Source: Alistipes sp. (lineage in GTDB: Bacteria; Bacteroidota; Bacteroidia; Bacteroidales; Rikenellaceae). Taken from it: a stretch of DNA of 64,000 nucleotides. The notes under the pieces were generated by a model. The model saw nothing but the letters and a program-made list of their open reading frames with translations. It ran no database searches and was not told the DNA's origin. Below are positions 52,305 through 60,042 of the stretch, one piece after another (the stretch's first letter is position 1; every line of letters starts with the position of its first letter). The stretch is from the NCBI GenBank assembly GCA_017463615.1, contig JAFTOU010000018.1, positions 173,618-237,617 on the forward strand. Reading direction: 5' to 3'. A program made the translations under genes and the position numbers.

Positions 52305-53414
52305 ATGGATTTCTCAAAGATAGAGCATTACGAAAATGAGTACATTGATACTCATCACGACAGCGCGCTGACTGTAACTACGGGCGTGGATGACCAGCCG
52401 ATAGTAAACCCATACTTTGTTCGCAAGCGCAAGCGCAAGCTGACTACGGATGAGTATGTAGCGGGTATTTTGGACCACAACATCACCATACTCTCGCAGG
52501 CGATAACCCTTATTGAGAGCAACAACCCCGACCACTACGCTCAGGCGCAGGAGATTATTGAGCGCTGTCTGCCATACGCAGGAAACTCTATCCGCATAGG
52601 TATCACAGGCGTGCCAGGTGCAGGTAAGAGTACATTTATTGAGGCTGTGGGCAATATGGTCACCTCTATGCACCATCGCCTTGCGGTGCTTGCCATTGAC
52701 CCAAGTTCGGAGCGCAGTGGTGGCTCAATTCTGGGCGATAAGACCCGTATGGAGAGCATCTGTAACAACCCCGATGTCTTTGTTCGCCCCTCCCCATCGG
52801 CGGGCTCGCTCGGTGGTGTGGCACGCAAGACCCGCGAGAGCATTGTCCTCTGCGAGGCTGCGGGTTTTGATGTAATATTTATTGAGACCGTGGGTGTGGG
52901 TCAGTCCGAGACGGCTGTGCACTCTATGGTTGATATGTTTATGATGCTCCAGATTTCGGGCGCTGGCGACGAGCTGCAGGGTATCAAGCGTGGCATTATG
53001 GAGATGGCAGATATTATGGTTATCACCAAGGCGGATGGCGAGAATATCCACAAGGCAAACCTCGCTAAGGTGCAGTATCAGAACGCATTACACCTCTTCC
53101 CTCTGCCAGAGTCGGGCTGGAGCGCAAAGGTATATACCTGCTCGTCGGTTGAGAAGACCGGTCTGGAGGAGATTTGGAGTGGCGTGGAGGACTACCTTGA
53201 GCATATCAAGCGCAATGGCTACTTTGACAACCACCGCAACGAGCAGAATAAGTACTGGATGTACGAGAGCATTAACGAGGCGCTGAAGAGCAGCTTCTAC
53301 CTCAACCCCGAGATTGAGAGCCGCATCGCCGATGTTGAGCAGCGCGTACTGGGCGCACAGCTCAGCTCGTTCATCGCCGCTAAGGAGTTGCTAGATATCT
53401 ATTTCAAACGATAA
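52305..53414 (+). CDS. meaB: Methylmalonyl-CoA mutase-associated GTPase MeaB
   Basis: 369 residues. Walker A GVPGAGKST is at about 102-110, then IDPSSERSGGSILGDKTRM, FVRPSPSAGSLGGVARKTRE, IETVGVGQSE (G3) and ITKADG (G4), with a helical C-terminal dimer arm. It is a G3E GTPase that protects and reloads the B12 cofactor of methylmalonyl-CoA mutase. The mutase genes are outside the window. Its 5' leader is the family C repeat. A hairpin terminator follows at 53424-53455. Confidence 0.93.
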   Translation: MDFSKIEHYENEYIDTHHDSALTVTTGVDDQPIVNPYFVRKRKRKLTTDEYVAGILDHNITILSQAITLIESNNPDHYAQAQEIIERCLPYAGNSIRIGITGVPGAGKSTFIEAVGNMVTSMHHRLAVLAIDPSSERSGGSILGDKTRMESICNNPDVFVRPSPSAGSLGGVARKTRESIVLCEAAGFDVIFIETVGVGQSETAVHSMVDMFMMLQISGAGDELQGIKRGIMEMADIMVITKADGENIHKANLAKVQYQNALHLFPLPESGWSAKVYTCSSVEKTGLEEIWSGVEDYLEHIKRNGYFDNHRNEQNKYWMYESINEALKSSFYLNPEIESRIADVEQRVLGAQLSSFIAAKELLDIYFKR

Positions 53415-53423
53415 TTATTCCAA

Positions 53424-53455
53424 AATTACCTCCACCCATAAAATTGGAGGTAATT
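53424..53455 (+). terminator. Terminator hairpin after meaB
   Basis: AATTACCTCCA/TGGAGGTAATT, 11-bp perfect stem with a 10-base loop. The following bases are not T-rich, so termination efficiency is uncertain. Confidence 0.6.
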
Positions 53456-53458
53456 GAG

Positions 53459-53545
53459 GAAATTTTGTGCGTTGCAAGGCGACAAATCCGCAGCATAGTT
53501 AGACCTATGTGAGGAATTTGGAGACCGAAGCAAGGTGCAAAATTT
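53459..53545. repeat. Imperfect palindrome upstream of the sirtuin gene
   Basis: 87 bp. AAATTTTG and GCAAAATTT at the ends, TTGC/GCAA, and a central TCCGCAGCATAG/CTATGTGAGGA stem. It is similar in type to palindromic intergenic repeats found in many bacteria. It is single in this window. Confidence 0.6.
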
Positions 53546-53566
53546 ACCAATTAGAACAATTTTATT

Positions 53567-54271
53567 ATGAAAGTGGTTATACTTTCTGGCGCTGGCATCA
53601 GTGCCGATAGCGGCATCCCAACCTACCGCAGCAGCGATGGTTTGTGGGCGAACTATCGTATTGAGGAGGTGTGCACACCCGAGGCTTTGGCACGCGACAG
53701 AGCCAAGGTTATAGAGTTCTACAATATGCGTCGTCGCGAGATGGCGGGCAAGAGTCCGAATGCGGGACATAAGGCGCTTGCGGAGCTTGAGCAATACTTT
53801 GATGTAGAGGTAGTTACGCAGAATATTGACAACCTGCACGAGTTGGCTGGCTCAACGAAAATCACCCATCTGCACGGCGAGCTAACGAAGCTGCGCAACG
53901 ACAGTAGCGACTACATCGTAGATATCGGCTTGCGCGACCAGGCGTTAGACGAGACCTCTCCAAGTGGGGAGTTGCTGCGCCCGCACATCGTATTCTTCGG
54001 CGAGGCTGTGCCGATGTTTGACAAAGCGAGGGCGCTGGTTCAGGAGGCGGACCTGCTGATTGTCGTCGGAACATCCCTGGCGGTCTACCCTGCCGCATCG
54101 TTGGTCGGCTGGGTGAAGAACAACGATGTGCCAATCTATGTCGTAGACCCCTCTGTGCCAAAAATTCCATTCCTCCGCAACAAAATCTACCACAAAAAAG
54201 AGCGCGCCGCCATCGGCCTGCCGAAGCTGGTAGCGCAACTGAAAGAGTTTGCAGAAATAAGTAAGAAATAA
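53567..54271 (+). CDS. cobB: NAD-dependent protein deacylase (sirtuin)
   Basis: 234 residues. The NAD-binding motif is GAGISADSGIPTYR; QNIDNLHELAGS and the catalytic His in THLHGEL are present; and the substrate loop is RPHIVFFGEAVP. The four zinc-binding cysteines of typical sirtuins are missing, a small variant that I recall from Bacteroidetes and CobB-like families. It removes acyl groups from lysines in the cytoplasm. It is 15 bp upstream of the cyclophilin gene and likely co-transcribed with it. Confidence 0.9.
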   Translation: MKVVILSGAGISADSGIPTYRSSDGLWANYRIEEVCTPEALARDRAKVIEFYNMRRREMAGKSPNAGHKALAELEQYFDVEVVTQNIDNLHELAGSTKITHLHGELTKLRNDSSDYIVDIGLRDQALDETSPSGELLRPHIVFFGEAVPMFDKARALVQEADLLIVVGTSLAVYPAASLVGWVKNNDVPIYVVDPSVPKIPFLRNKIYHKKERAAIGLPKLVAQLKEFAEISKK

Positions 54272-54285
54272 ACAAATTATAGATT

Positions 54286-54723
54286 ATGAAATACGCTATT
54301 ATCTCTACCGAGAAGGGTGATATGAAGGTGGAGCTCTATGAGAAGGAGACGCCTATCACCGTTGCTAATTTTGTGAAGCTCGCCCAGGAGCGTTTCTACG
54401 ACGGGCTGACTTTTCACCGTGTAATTCCGAACTTTGTTATTCAGGGCGGTTGCCCGATAGGAAATGGCGCAGGTGGTCCGGGTTGGACTATTCCGTGCGA
54501 GACCAGCGCCGAGCGTCAGTATCACGACCGAGGAGTACTCTCCATGGCACATCGTGGCAAAGATACGGGCGGCTCGCAGTTCTTCATCTGCCACAACCGC
54601 GCAAATACACAGCACCTTGATGGCGTACACACCTGCTTCGGCAAGGTTGTAGAGGGCGAGGATGTGATTGACGACATCCGCCCAGGCGACCTTATCTTCT
54701 CGGTGACAATCGTAGAGGAGTAG
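54286..54723 (+). CDS. Cyclophilin-type peptidyl-prolyl isomerase
   Basis: 145 residues, a minimal cytoplasmic cyclophilin without signal peptide. [13 protein letters not shown] holds the catalytic arginine, and [10 protein letters not shown] and [11 protein letters not shown] complete the active site. It speeds proline cis-trans isomerisation. It is the second gene after cobB. Confidence 0.93.
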   Translation: MKYAIISTEKGDMKVELYEKETPITVANFVKLAQERFYDGLTFHRVIPNFVIQGGCPIGNGAGGPGWTIPCETSAERQYHDRGVLSMAHRGKDTGGSQFFICHNRANTQHLDGVHTCFGKVVEGEDVIDDIRPGDLIFSVTIVEE

Positions 54724-54731
54724 AAAAAAAG

Positions 54732-54757
54732 ATAGGGAGTTCGTTTGGACTCCCTAT
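54732..54757 (-). terminator. Terminator between cyclophilin and gadB
   Basis: ATAGGGAGT/ACTCCCTAT stem. On the minus strand it is followed by seven T residues, so it mainly ends gadB; it may also serve the plus-strand operon. Confidence 0.8.
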
Positions 54758-54761
54758 TCAT

Positions 54762-56141
54762 TTAATGAGCAAACACCTTGCCTAACTGTCTCTCTCGCTT
54801 CTCATAGGCGAGGCGCGAGGTGGTTGGATACTTGAGTTTCTCAAACTCCTTGACGGCGTTCTCAATATCTGTGAGCAGCATATCTGCCATATCGCGGGTC
54901 ATACCTTGGCGCACAACTACGCGCATAACGACCATATCCTCAATAGCCTTCGGCATGGTATAGGCAGGCACCATCCAGCCATTCTGTTGCAGGGCAGACT
55001 GCAGGTCGTAGAGCGTCCACTTTGCCTTCTTGTCGTACTCTGGGTTCATATACCAGATAAAGAGCGGGTTATCCACGCCCTTGGAGTAGTTGGCAAAGCA
55101 GTGCATCTTGCCAATCTTGTCGTGGCAGTAGCGGGCAATCTCCATAGAGGCGCTCTGGATATCCTTATACCCCTCAAAGCCGTAGCGGATAAAGTTATAA
55201 TACTGACCCAGTATCTGCGCCGCTGGGCGGGAGAAGTTGAGCCCCACCTGAGTGATATTTGCGCCCAGATAGTTCACGCTAAATGCCATCTGTTCAGGTA
55301 GATACTTCTTATCCTTCCACACTACCCAGCCAAGTCCCGGATATACCAATCCGTACTTATGTCCCGAGGTGGATATAGACCACACCCACTTGAGGCGGAA
55401 GTCCCACTTACACTCAGGCTTCACAAATGGCAGTATAAAGCCACCCGAGGCGGCATCTACATGGATAGGGATATTGTAGCCCGTCTTGGCATTATAGGTA
55501 TCCAGTGCCTTATCCAACGCCTCAATATCGTCGTTCAGACCCGTCCATGTCACGCCCGCGATAGGCACGATACAGATTGTATTCTCGTCGCACATCTTTA
55601 TCGCCTCCTCGGGGCAGAGGGTCGGCTTATCCAAGGAGATTGGCACGGTACGCATTTGAACATCCCACAGCTGGCAGAACTTCTCCCACACAACCTGAAA
55701 GGCGGTACTCATCACAAGGTTTGGCTTATCGCAGCTCTTGCCCTCAGCCTTACGCTTCGCCTTCCAGCGCAGCAACGCCGCCACACCGCCGAGCATACAC
55801 GCCTCCGAGGAGCCGATACCCACAGCGCCCGCCTTCCACTTAGCCTTCTCGGGCGAGTTCCAGAGGTTGGCAATAATGTTGATACACCTGCCACACATCA
55901 CCGCCACATGGGGATACTCCGTCTGGTCGATGTAGTTGATATCTATCGCCTCGTTCATCAGCTTTGTGCCATACTCGTCCATATAGGTGGTCACAAAGGT
56001 TGCCAGATTGAGTCTCGGCTGCGTCTGCGGATATGTCTCATCCTTAACCATCTGATAGGCACGCTCTGCCTCCATTCCTCTTTTTGGAATCTCATCCACC
56101 GGCGAAGAAGATAATACCGGATTGGTCATTTTACTACTCAT
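54762..56141 (-). CDS. gadB: Glutamate decarboxylase
   Basis: 459 residues from the ATG at 56141 (MSSKMTNPVL), the length expected for GadB; a longer frame upstream has no homologous look. The PLP-binding lysine is in STSGHKYGLV near residue 261, GIGSSEACMLGGVAALLRWK is the phosphate-binding part, and HVDAASGGFI holds the PLP aspartate. It converts glutamate to GABA while consuming a proton (acid resistance). No gadC antiporter or glutaminase lies next to it here. Confidence 0.93.
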   Translation of the reverse strand: MSSKMTNPVLSSSPVDEIPKRGMEAERAYQMVKDETYPQTQPRLNLATFVTTYMDEYGTKLMNEAIDINYIDQTEYPHVAVMCGRCINIIANLWNSPEKAKWKAGAVGIGSSEACMLGGVAALLRWKAKRKAEGKSCDKPNLVMSTAFQVVWEKFCQLWDVQMRTVPISLDKPTLCPEEAIKMCDENTICIVPIAGVTWTGLNDDIEALDKALDTYNAKTGYNIPIHVDAASGGFILPFVKPECKWDFRLKWVWSISTSGHKYGLVYPGLGWVVWKDKKYLPEQMAFSVNYLGANITQVGLNFSRPAAQILGQYYNFIRYGFEGYKDIQSASMEIARYCHDKIGKMHCFANYSKGVDNPLFIWYMNPEYDKKAKWTLYDLQSALQQNGWMVPAYTMPKAIEDMVVMRVVVRQGMTRDMADMLLTDIENAVKEFEKLKYPTTSRLAYEKRERQLGKVFAH

Positions 56142-56239
56142 AACAAAAAAAATATGGATTATACATCGCTGCTCGTTCCATAAATTGAGCCAAAATCTGA
56201 TATTAGCCATTTTAAGGAGGTATAAAAAACAGAAAATTA

Positions 56240-56270
56240 TTGGAGAAGCAGAATATTTTTCATACATTTG
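56240..56270 (+). promoter_or_regulatory. Promoter of the exported protein gene at 56417
   Basis: TTG (56240-56242), 20 bp, TACATTTG (56263-56270). The implied 5' UTR is about 140 nt, unusually long for this window. Within it only a short CCGC/GCGG pairing is visible, and no known riboswitch. Confidence 0.65.
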
Positions 56271-56416
56271 TGCTACGAATGGTTTTATCTCCGCCCCATT
56301 TAGCGGTGTTGGACAGCGAAAAGTGGATAATCTCTGCAATATTTTCACGGCAAGCGACTCTATATGGTAAAGCGCATTTGCAAACGAATTATTATTAACC
56401 ATTAAATATTAAGACT

Positions 56417-57013
56417 ATGAAGAAGTTTTTAGTTATGATGTTGGCCCTTATGGTGGGTATCACAGCTGTTGATGCACAGCCAACAAAGAAGCAGATTAAG
56501 GCTATCAAGGGCGAGATTGCTCAGTGGCAGAGCGAGGGTTGGAAGATTGCTCCAGGTAACCTCTCTATGGCAGAGCAGATTCTGATGCAGAAGGAGTATA
56601 TGAAAAGGACTGACGAGGCTGGCGAGCCACTCTATACATTCTCTGAGTCATCGGCTGTAGGTCAGACCTACAAGGCTGCACAGTTCGCTGCTATGCGTGG
56701 CGTAAAGATTGCTGCAAGTGACGAGTTTGAGTCTGAGATTACATCTATCATTGAGCAGGACTTGGCAAACAAGCAGCAGGCTCTGGACCGCGCAGTATCT
56801 GTAGATAAGGTACTGAGCCGCACTAAGGAGGTGCTCTCTAACCGTCTGCCCCGTGGTATTAAGATTATCTCTGTTTATCGTGAGCTCAAGACCAAGAATA
56901 TTGAGGTTCGTCTGATGTACGCATACAACTACAACCAGGTTAAGAGTCAGATTGCTGACGCTGCTCAGGATGCTCTTGCAAAGGAGATTGACGAGATGGT
57001 AAACGGCAAGTAA
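56417..57013 (+). CDS. Unrecognised exported protein
   Basis: 198 residues. Signal peptide with cleavage near AVDAQ. The mature protein is helical and charged, with FAAMRGVKIAASDEFESEITS, then IKIISVYRELKTKNIEVRLMYAY. This pattern recalls LPP20-like exported proteins but is not a secure match. It is probably periplasmic. The gene has a promoter with a long leader. A strong terminator follows, yet the next gene on the same strand starts just beyond it. Confidence 0.6.
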   Translation: MKKFLVMMLALMVGITAVDAQPTKKQIKAIKGEIAQWQSEGWKIAPGNLSMAEQILMQKEYMKRTDEAGEPLYTFSESSAVGQTYKAAQFAAMRGVKIAASDEFESEITSIIEQDLANKQQALDRAVSVDKVLSRTKEVLSNRLPRGIKIISVYRELKTKNIEVRLMYAYNYNQVKSQIADAAQDALAKEIDEMVNGK

Positions 57014-57035
57014 TCAACATTTTACACAAACAATC

Positions 57036-57072
57036 AACCGCTGGTTGCACATTGTGCGGTCAGCGGTTTTTT
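57036..57072 (+). terminator. Strong terminator directly before the next start codon
   Basis: AACCGCTG/CAGCGGTT outer stem and GCACA/TGTGC inner stem, then six T residues. The T run ends six bases before the ATG at 57078, so it could act as an attenuator for the downstream pair of genes. Confidence 0.85.
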
Positions 57073-57077
57073 CAACT

Positions 57078-58556
57078 ATGAGAAAGATTGCACTAACAAT
57101 TTCAGCACTTGCGCTTGCCCTCACTGCTACGGCACAAAATCAGACCATGGAGCAGTTTCGCAAGGAGGCTCTGCAGGAGTTTCGTTCGTTCCGCAAGCAG
57201 GCAAAGCAGGAGTACTCTGACTTCCGCGCCAAGGCTAATGCCGAGTATGCCGAGTTTCTGAAGGAGGCGTGGAGGGAGTATCAGCTCAAGCCGAAGATTG
57301 ACCCTCCGAAGATTGACCCTCCGGTGCAGCCCGTTGCCCCTCCGCGACAGAGCGATAAGCCAATCTCTCCGAAGCCGTTGGTTTTTGGTGGTCTGAAGCC
57401 TATACCTAAGCCAGTAGTGCCAAAGATGCCGCGCATAAATGTTCCTACCGTACCCCCTGACGAGGAGCCGCTGATACTCAAGATGCCAGTAGATTTCTAC
57501 GGTGCTACTTGCAATATCCGCCTTCGTCCGGGTACTGGCGAGGTGCAGATTACAGATATCTCCGAGAGTGCTATCTCTGCGGCGTGGACAAAGCTCGCCG
57601 ATGGCCGTTACGAGCTTATGCTTGCCGACTGCGTAGCTGCGCGCGATAGGTTGCACCTCTGCGACTGGGGCTACTACCTGCTCACAAAGCGCGTTGCTGA
57701 GGAGTTCTGCGAGGCGCGCAACAACAACTCTAAGATGTTGCAGGCCTACCTGATGACTCAGGCGGGATATAAGATTCGTATCGCTCGCGCAAGTGGTCGC
57801 ATATTCCTGATGTTCCCGTCCCAGTCTACCATCTACAACGCTCCGCTGTTCAAGATGGACGGGGTGAACTACTACCTGCTGGATGACGACTTTGGTGGCA
57901 GCAGCATCAATGTCAGCAATGCAGCCTTCCCGGGCGAGCAGGGCTTTAGTATCAACATCACAGAGCAGCCTCAGTTCCCATATCAGGCAGCTACATCTCG
58001 CACACACAAGGCGAGCAAGCACCCAGAGTTACAGGTCACCTTTGCATCTAACAAGAACCTGATAGATTTCTACAATGCCTTCCCAACAACCTCGTGGGAT
58101 ATATTCTCCTACACATCCCTCAGCCAGCAGGCTAAGGATGCACTCTACCCTACCCTGCGCAAGGCCATTGAGGGTAAGGACGAGGCTGCGGCGGCGAATA
58201 TCTTGATAAACTTCGTGCAGACGGGCTTCCAGTATAAGACCGATGGCGAGCAGTTTGGTCGCGAGCGCTCTCTGTTTGGCGACGAGACCCTCCACTACCC
58301 ATACTCCGACTGCGAGGACCGCGCCATACTCTACTCCATCCTGGTGCGCGAGCTGCTTGGTCTGGATGTGGCTCTGGTGCACTACCCTGGCCACCTTGCC
58401 ACGGCAGTATGCTTCAAGGGCGGCCCTTATGGCGACTACTTCACCGTTGCCAATAGGAAGTTTACGGTCTGCGACCCTACCTATATCGGCGCAAATATCG
58501 GTATGACAATGCCCGATATGAACAACAACGAGGCGGAGCTGATGATTCTGCGATGA
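57078..58556 (+). CDS. Exported protein with transglutaminase-like domain
   Basis: 492 residues from the ATG at 57078. Signal peptide (TATAQ). A charged helical segment with FRKEALQEFRSFRKQAKQEY (residues 25-70) is followed by a Pro/Lys-rich linker (70-150) and then a beta-rich middle. The C-terminal domain has the Cys-His pair of transglutaminase-like proteins: YSDCEDRA (Cys near 410) and YPGHLATAV (His near 437). It is probably an envelope cysteine protease or transferase. No promoter box was found between the terminator and the ATG. It overlaps dinB by 4 bp. Confidence 0.75.
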   Translation: MRKIALTISALALALTATAQNQTMEQFRKEALQEFRSFRKQAKQEYSDFRAKANAEYAEFLKEAWREYQLKPKIDPPKIDPPVQPVAPPRQSDKPISPKPLVFGGLKPIPKPVVPKMPRINVPTVPPDEEPLILKMPVDFYGATCNIRLRPGTGEVQITDISESAISAAWTKLADGRYELMLADCVAARDRLHLCDWGYYLLTKRVAEEFCEARNNNSKMLQAYLMTQAGYKIRIARASGRIFLMFPSQSTIYNAPLFKMDGVNYYLLDDDFGGSSINVSNAAFPGEQGFSINITEQPQFPYQAATSRTHKASKHPELQVTFASNKNLIDFYNAFPTTSWDIFSYTSLSQQAKDALYPTLRKAIEGKDEAAAANILINFVQTGFQYKTDGEQFGRERSLFGDETLHYPYSDCEDRAILYSILVRELLGLDVALVHYPGHLATAVCFKGGPYGDYFTVANRKFTVCDPTYIGANIGMTMPDMNNNEAELMILR

Positions 58557-59608
58557 GAAAGATTATCCATATAGATATGGATGCCTTCTTTGCGGCCGTG
58601 GAGCAGCGGGATAACCCTGCGCTCCGCGGTCGTCCTATTGCTGTGGGTCATAGTGGCCGCCGTGGCGTGGTCTCTACCGCCAGCTACGAAGCCCGCCCCT
58701 ATGGCGTAAGGTCGGCACTTCCCTCTGCCGTTGCTAAACGATTATGCCCCGAGCTGATATTCGTAGAGCCTCGCTTTGACGCCTATAAGGCAGTCTCGGA
58801 GCAGATACGCGCTATATTTCATCAGTATACCGACCTTGTTGAGCCACTCTCGCTGGATGAGGCATTTCTGGATGTGTCGCACCACCGCTCGGCTACGCTC
58901 GTGGCGCAACAGATTAAGGAGCAGATATTTAACACCACGCAACTTACCGCCTCGGCGGGCGTGTCGGTAAATAAGATGCTTGCCAAGATAGCCTCCGACT
59001 ACCGCAAGCCCAATGGGCTGTTTGTCATCCCGCCAAAGGATATTGACGCCTTTGTCGCAGGGCTGCCTATAGAGAAGTTCTTTGGTATCGGCGAGGTTAC
59101 GGCTGCCAAGATACACCGCCTCGGCATAACCACAGGCGCCGACCTGCGCGAGTGGAGCGAGCAGGCTCTGGTGGCGCAGTTTGGCAAGGTGGGACACCTC
59201 TACTACGGCTACGCCCGCGGCGAGGATAACCGCGAGGTGACCCCAAATAGAGTCCGCAAATCTCTGGGCGCAGAGATTACCTTTACCTACGATGTGACAA
59301 ATATGGAAGACCTGGAGTACGAACTCTCCGCTGTGCGCAACGAGCTCTGGTCGCGCATCCGCCGCCACGAATTTTACGGCAAAACCGTCGTGCTGAAGGT
59401 CAAGTTCGGCGACTTCCACCAAATCACCCGCTCCAAAACCCTCCCCCACCCCGTGGAGGAGTTCTCTACACTCCTCTCCGCCAGCGAGGAGCTGCTGCAA
59501 AGCATCTCCCTGCACGACCGCACCGTCCGCCTCATCGGTCTCACCCTGGGCAACACCCCCGAACCCTGCACCGAAAGCATCCAGCTCTGCTTTGACTTTG
59601 ACTGCTAA
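58553..59608 (+). CDS. dinB: DNA polymerase IV (Y family)
   Basis: 351 residues, standard. IHIDMDAFFAAVEQRDNP and SLDEAFLDV hold the metal-binding acids. PYGVRSALPSAVAKRLCPEL and KTVVLKVKFGDFHQITRS mark the palm and little finger domains. It performs translesion synthesis. The C terminus FDFDC lacks a clear beta-clamp motif. The ATG overlaps the upstream gene (ATGA), an unexpected coupling with an envelope protein. Confidence 0.94.
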   Translation: MRKIIHIDMDAFFAAVEQRDNPALRGRPIAVGHSGRRGVVSTASYEARPYGVRSALPSAVAKRLCPELIFVEPRFDAYKAVSEQIRAIFHQYTDLVEPLSLDEAFLDVSHHRSATLVAQQIKEQIFNTTQLTASAGVSVNKMLAKIASDYRKPNGLFVIPPKDIDAFVAGLPIEKFFGIGEVTAAKIHRLGITTGADLREWSEQALVAQFGKVGHLYYGYARGEDNREVTPNRVRKSLGAEITFTYDVTNMEDLEYELSAVRNELWSRIRRHEFYGKTVVLKVKFGDFHQITRSKTLPHPVEEFSTLLSASEELLQSISLHDRTVRLIGLTLGNTPEPCTESIQLCFDFDC

Positions 59609-59611
59609 ACG

Positions 59612-59653
59612 GCTACGCAGAAACGAGGGTACAGTCACTACTTGCACCGTCGG
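59612..59653 (+). repeat. Family D short repeat, copy 2
   Basis: GCTACGCAGAAACGAGG and CTTGCACCGTCGG, starting four bases after the dinB stop codon. The counterpart is at 30929-30970. Confidence 0.6.
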
Positions 59654-59692
59654 CATAACCAAGATAGCGCAACAGATAGCATAGAATAACAA

Positions 59693-59718
59693 AAGGTGTG
59701 TTCTGCGGAACACACCTT
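59693..59718. terminator. Perfect hairpin, terminator-like
   Basis: AAGGTGTGTTC/GAACACACCTT, 11-bp perfect stem, loop TGCG. TTTTG follows on the minus strand. Confidence 0.7.
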
Positions 59719-59735
59719 AAAAATTCACAAAAAAA

Positions 59736-59757
59736 AGAGAGGTCGTTCTACCTCTCT
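59736..59757 (-). terminator. Terminator of tRNA-Pro
   Basis: GAGAGG/CCTCTC stem followed on the minus strand by eight T residues, beginning four bases after the tRNA 3' end. Confidence 0.85.
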
Positions 59758-59760
59758 CTG

Positions 59761-59835
59761 TCGGGGTAACAGGATTCGAACCTGTGACCCTCTGGTCCCA
59801 AACCAGATGCGCTAACCGGACTGCGCTACACCCCG
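59761..59835 (-). tRNA. tRNA-Pro (TGG)
   Basis: 75 nt with discriminator A; CCA not encoded. Acceptor CGGGGTG with its partner; anticodon stem TCTGG/CCAGA with loop TTTGGGA, giving anticodon TGG; T loop TTCGAAT. Single-tRNA transcript with its own promoter and terminator. Confidence 0.93.
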
Positions 59836-59852
59836 TTGTTGTATTGCGAGTG

Positions 59853-59883
59853 CAAAGGTAGGCAAAATTTTTATATCTGCAAA
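59853..59883 (-). promoter_or_regulatory. tRNA-Pro promoter
   Basis: TTTG (59880-59883), 19 bp, TACCTTTG (59853-59860) on the minus strand. Nearly identical to the tRNA-Phe promoter. Confidence 0.85.
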
Positions 59884-60014
59884 CTTTTTCTAAAAAATTT
59901 TAACATTTTTTTCATCTATTTTTGCGGCCGCTCTCGTTAGTGGCTAATTACTACGCAGTTACGCAATTTTAGATATTTTGAGCTAAAGTGTGCTCTCCTT
60001 TGGCAAAAATATCT

Positions 60015-60022
60015 TATTTTTG
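60015..60022 (+). promoter_or_regulatory. -7 element of the M64 peptidase gene
   Basis: TATTTTTG, 20 bp before the ATG at 60043. No properly spaced -33 box. Confidence 0.55.
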
Positions 60023-60042
60023 TGATAAATTCATCCGCCACG

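Noticed and set aside
56271-56416. Riboswitch in the 140-nt leader of the exported protein gene
   Set aside because: Only a short CCGC/GCGG pairing is visible and no known aptamer consensus was recognised.
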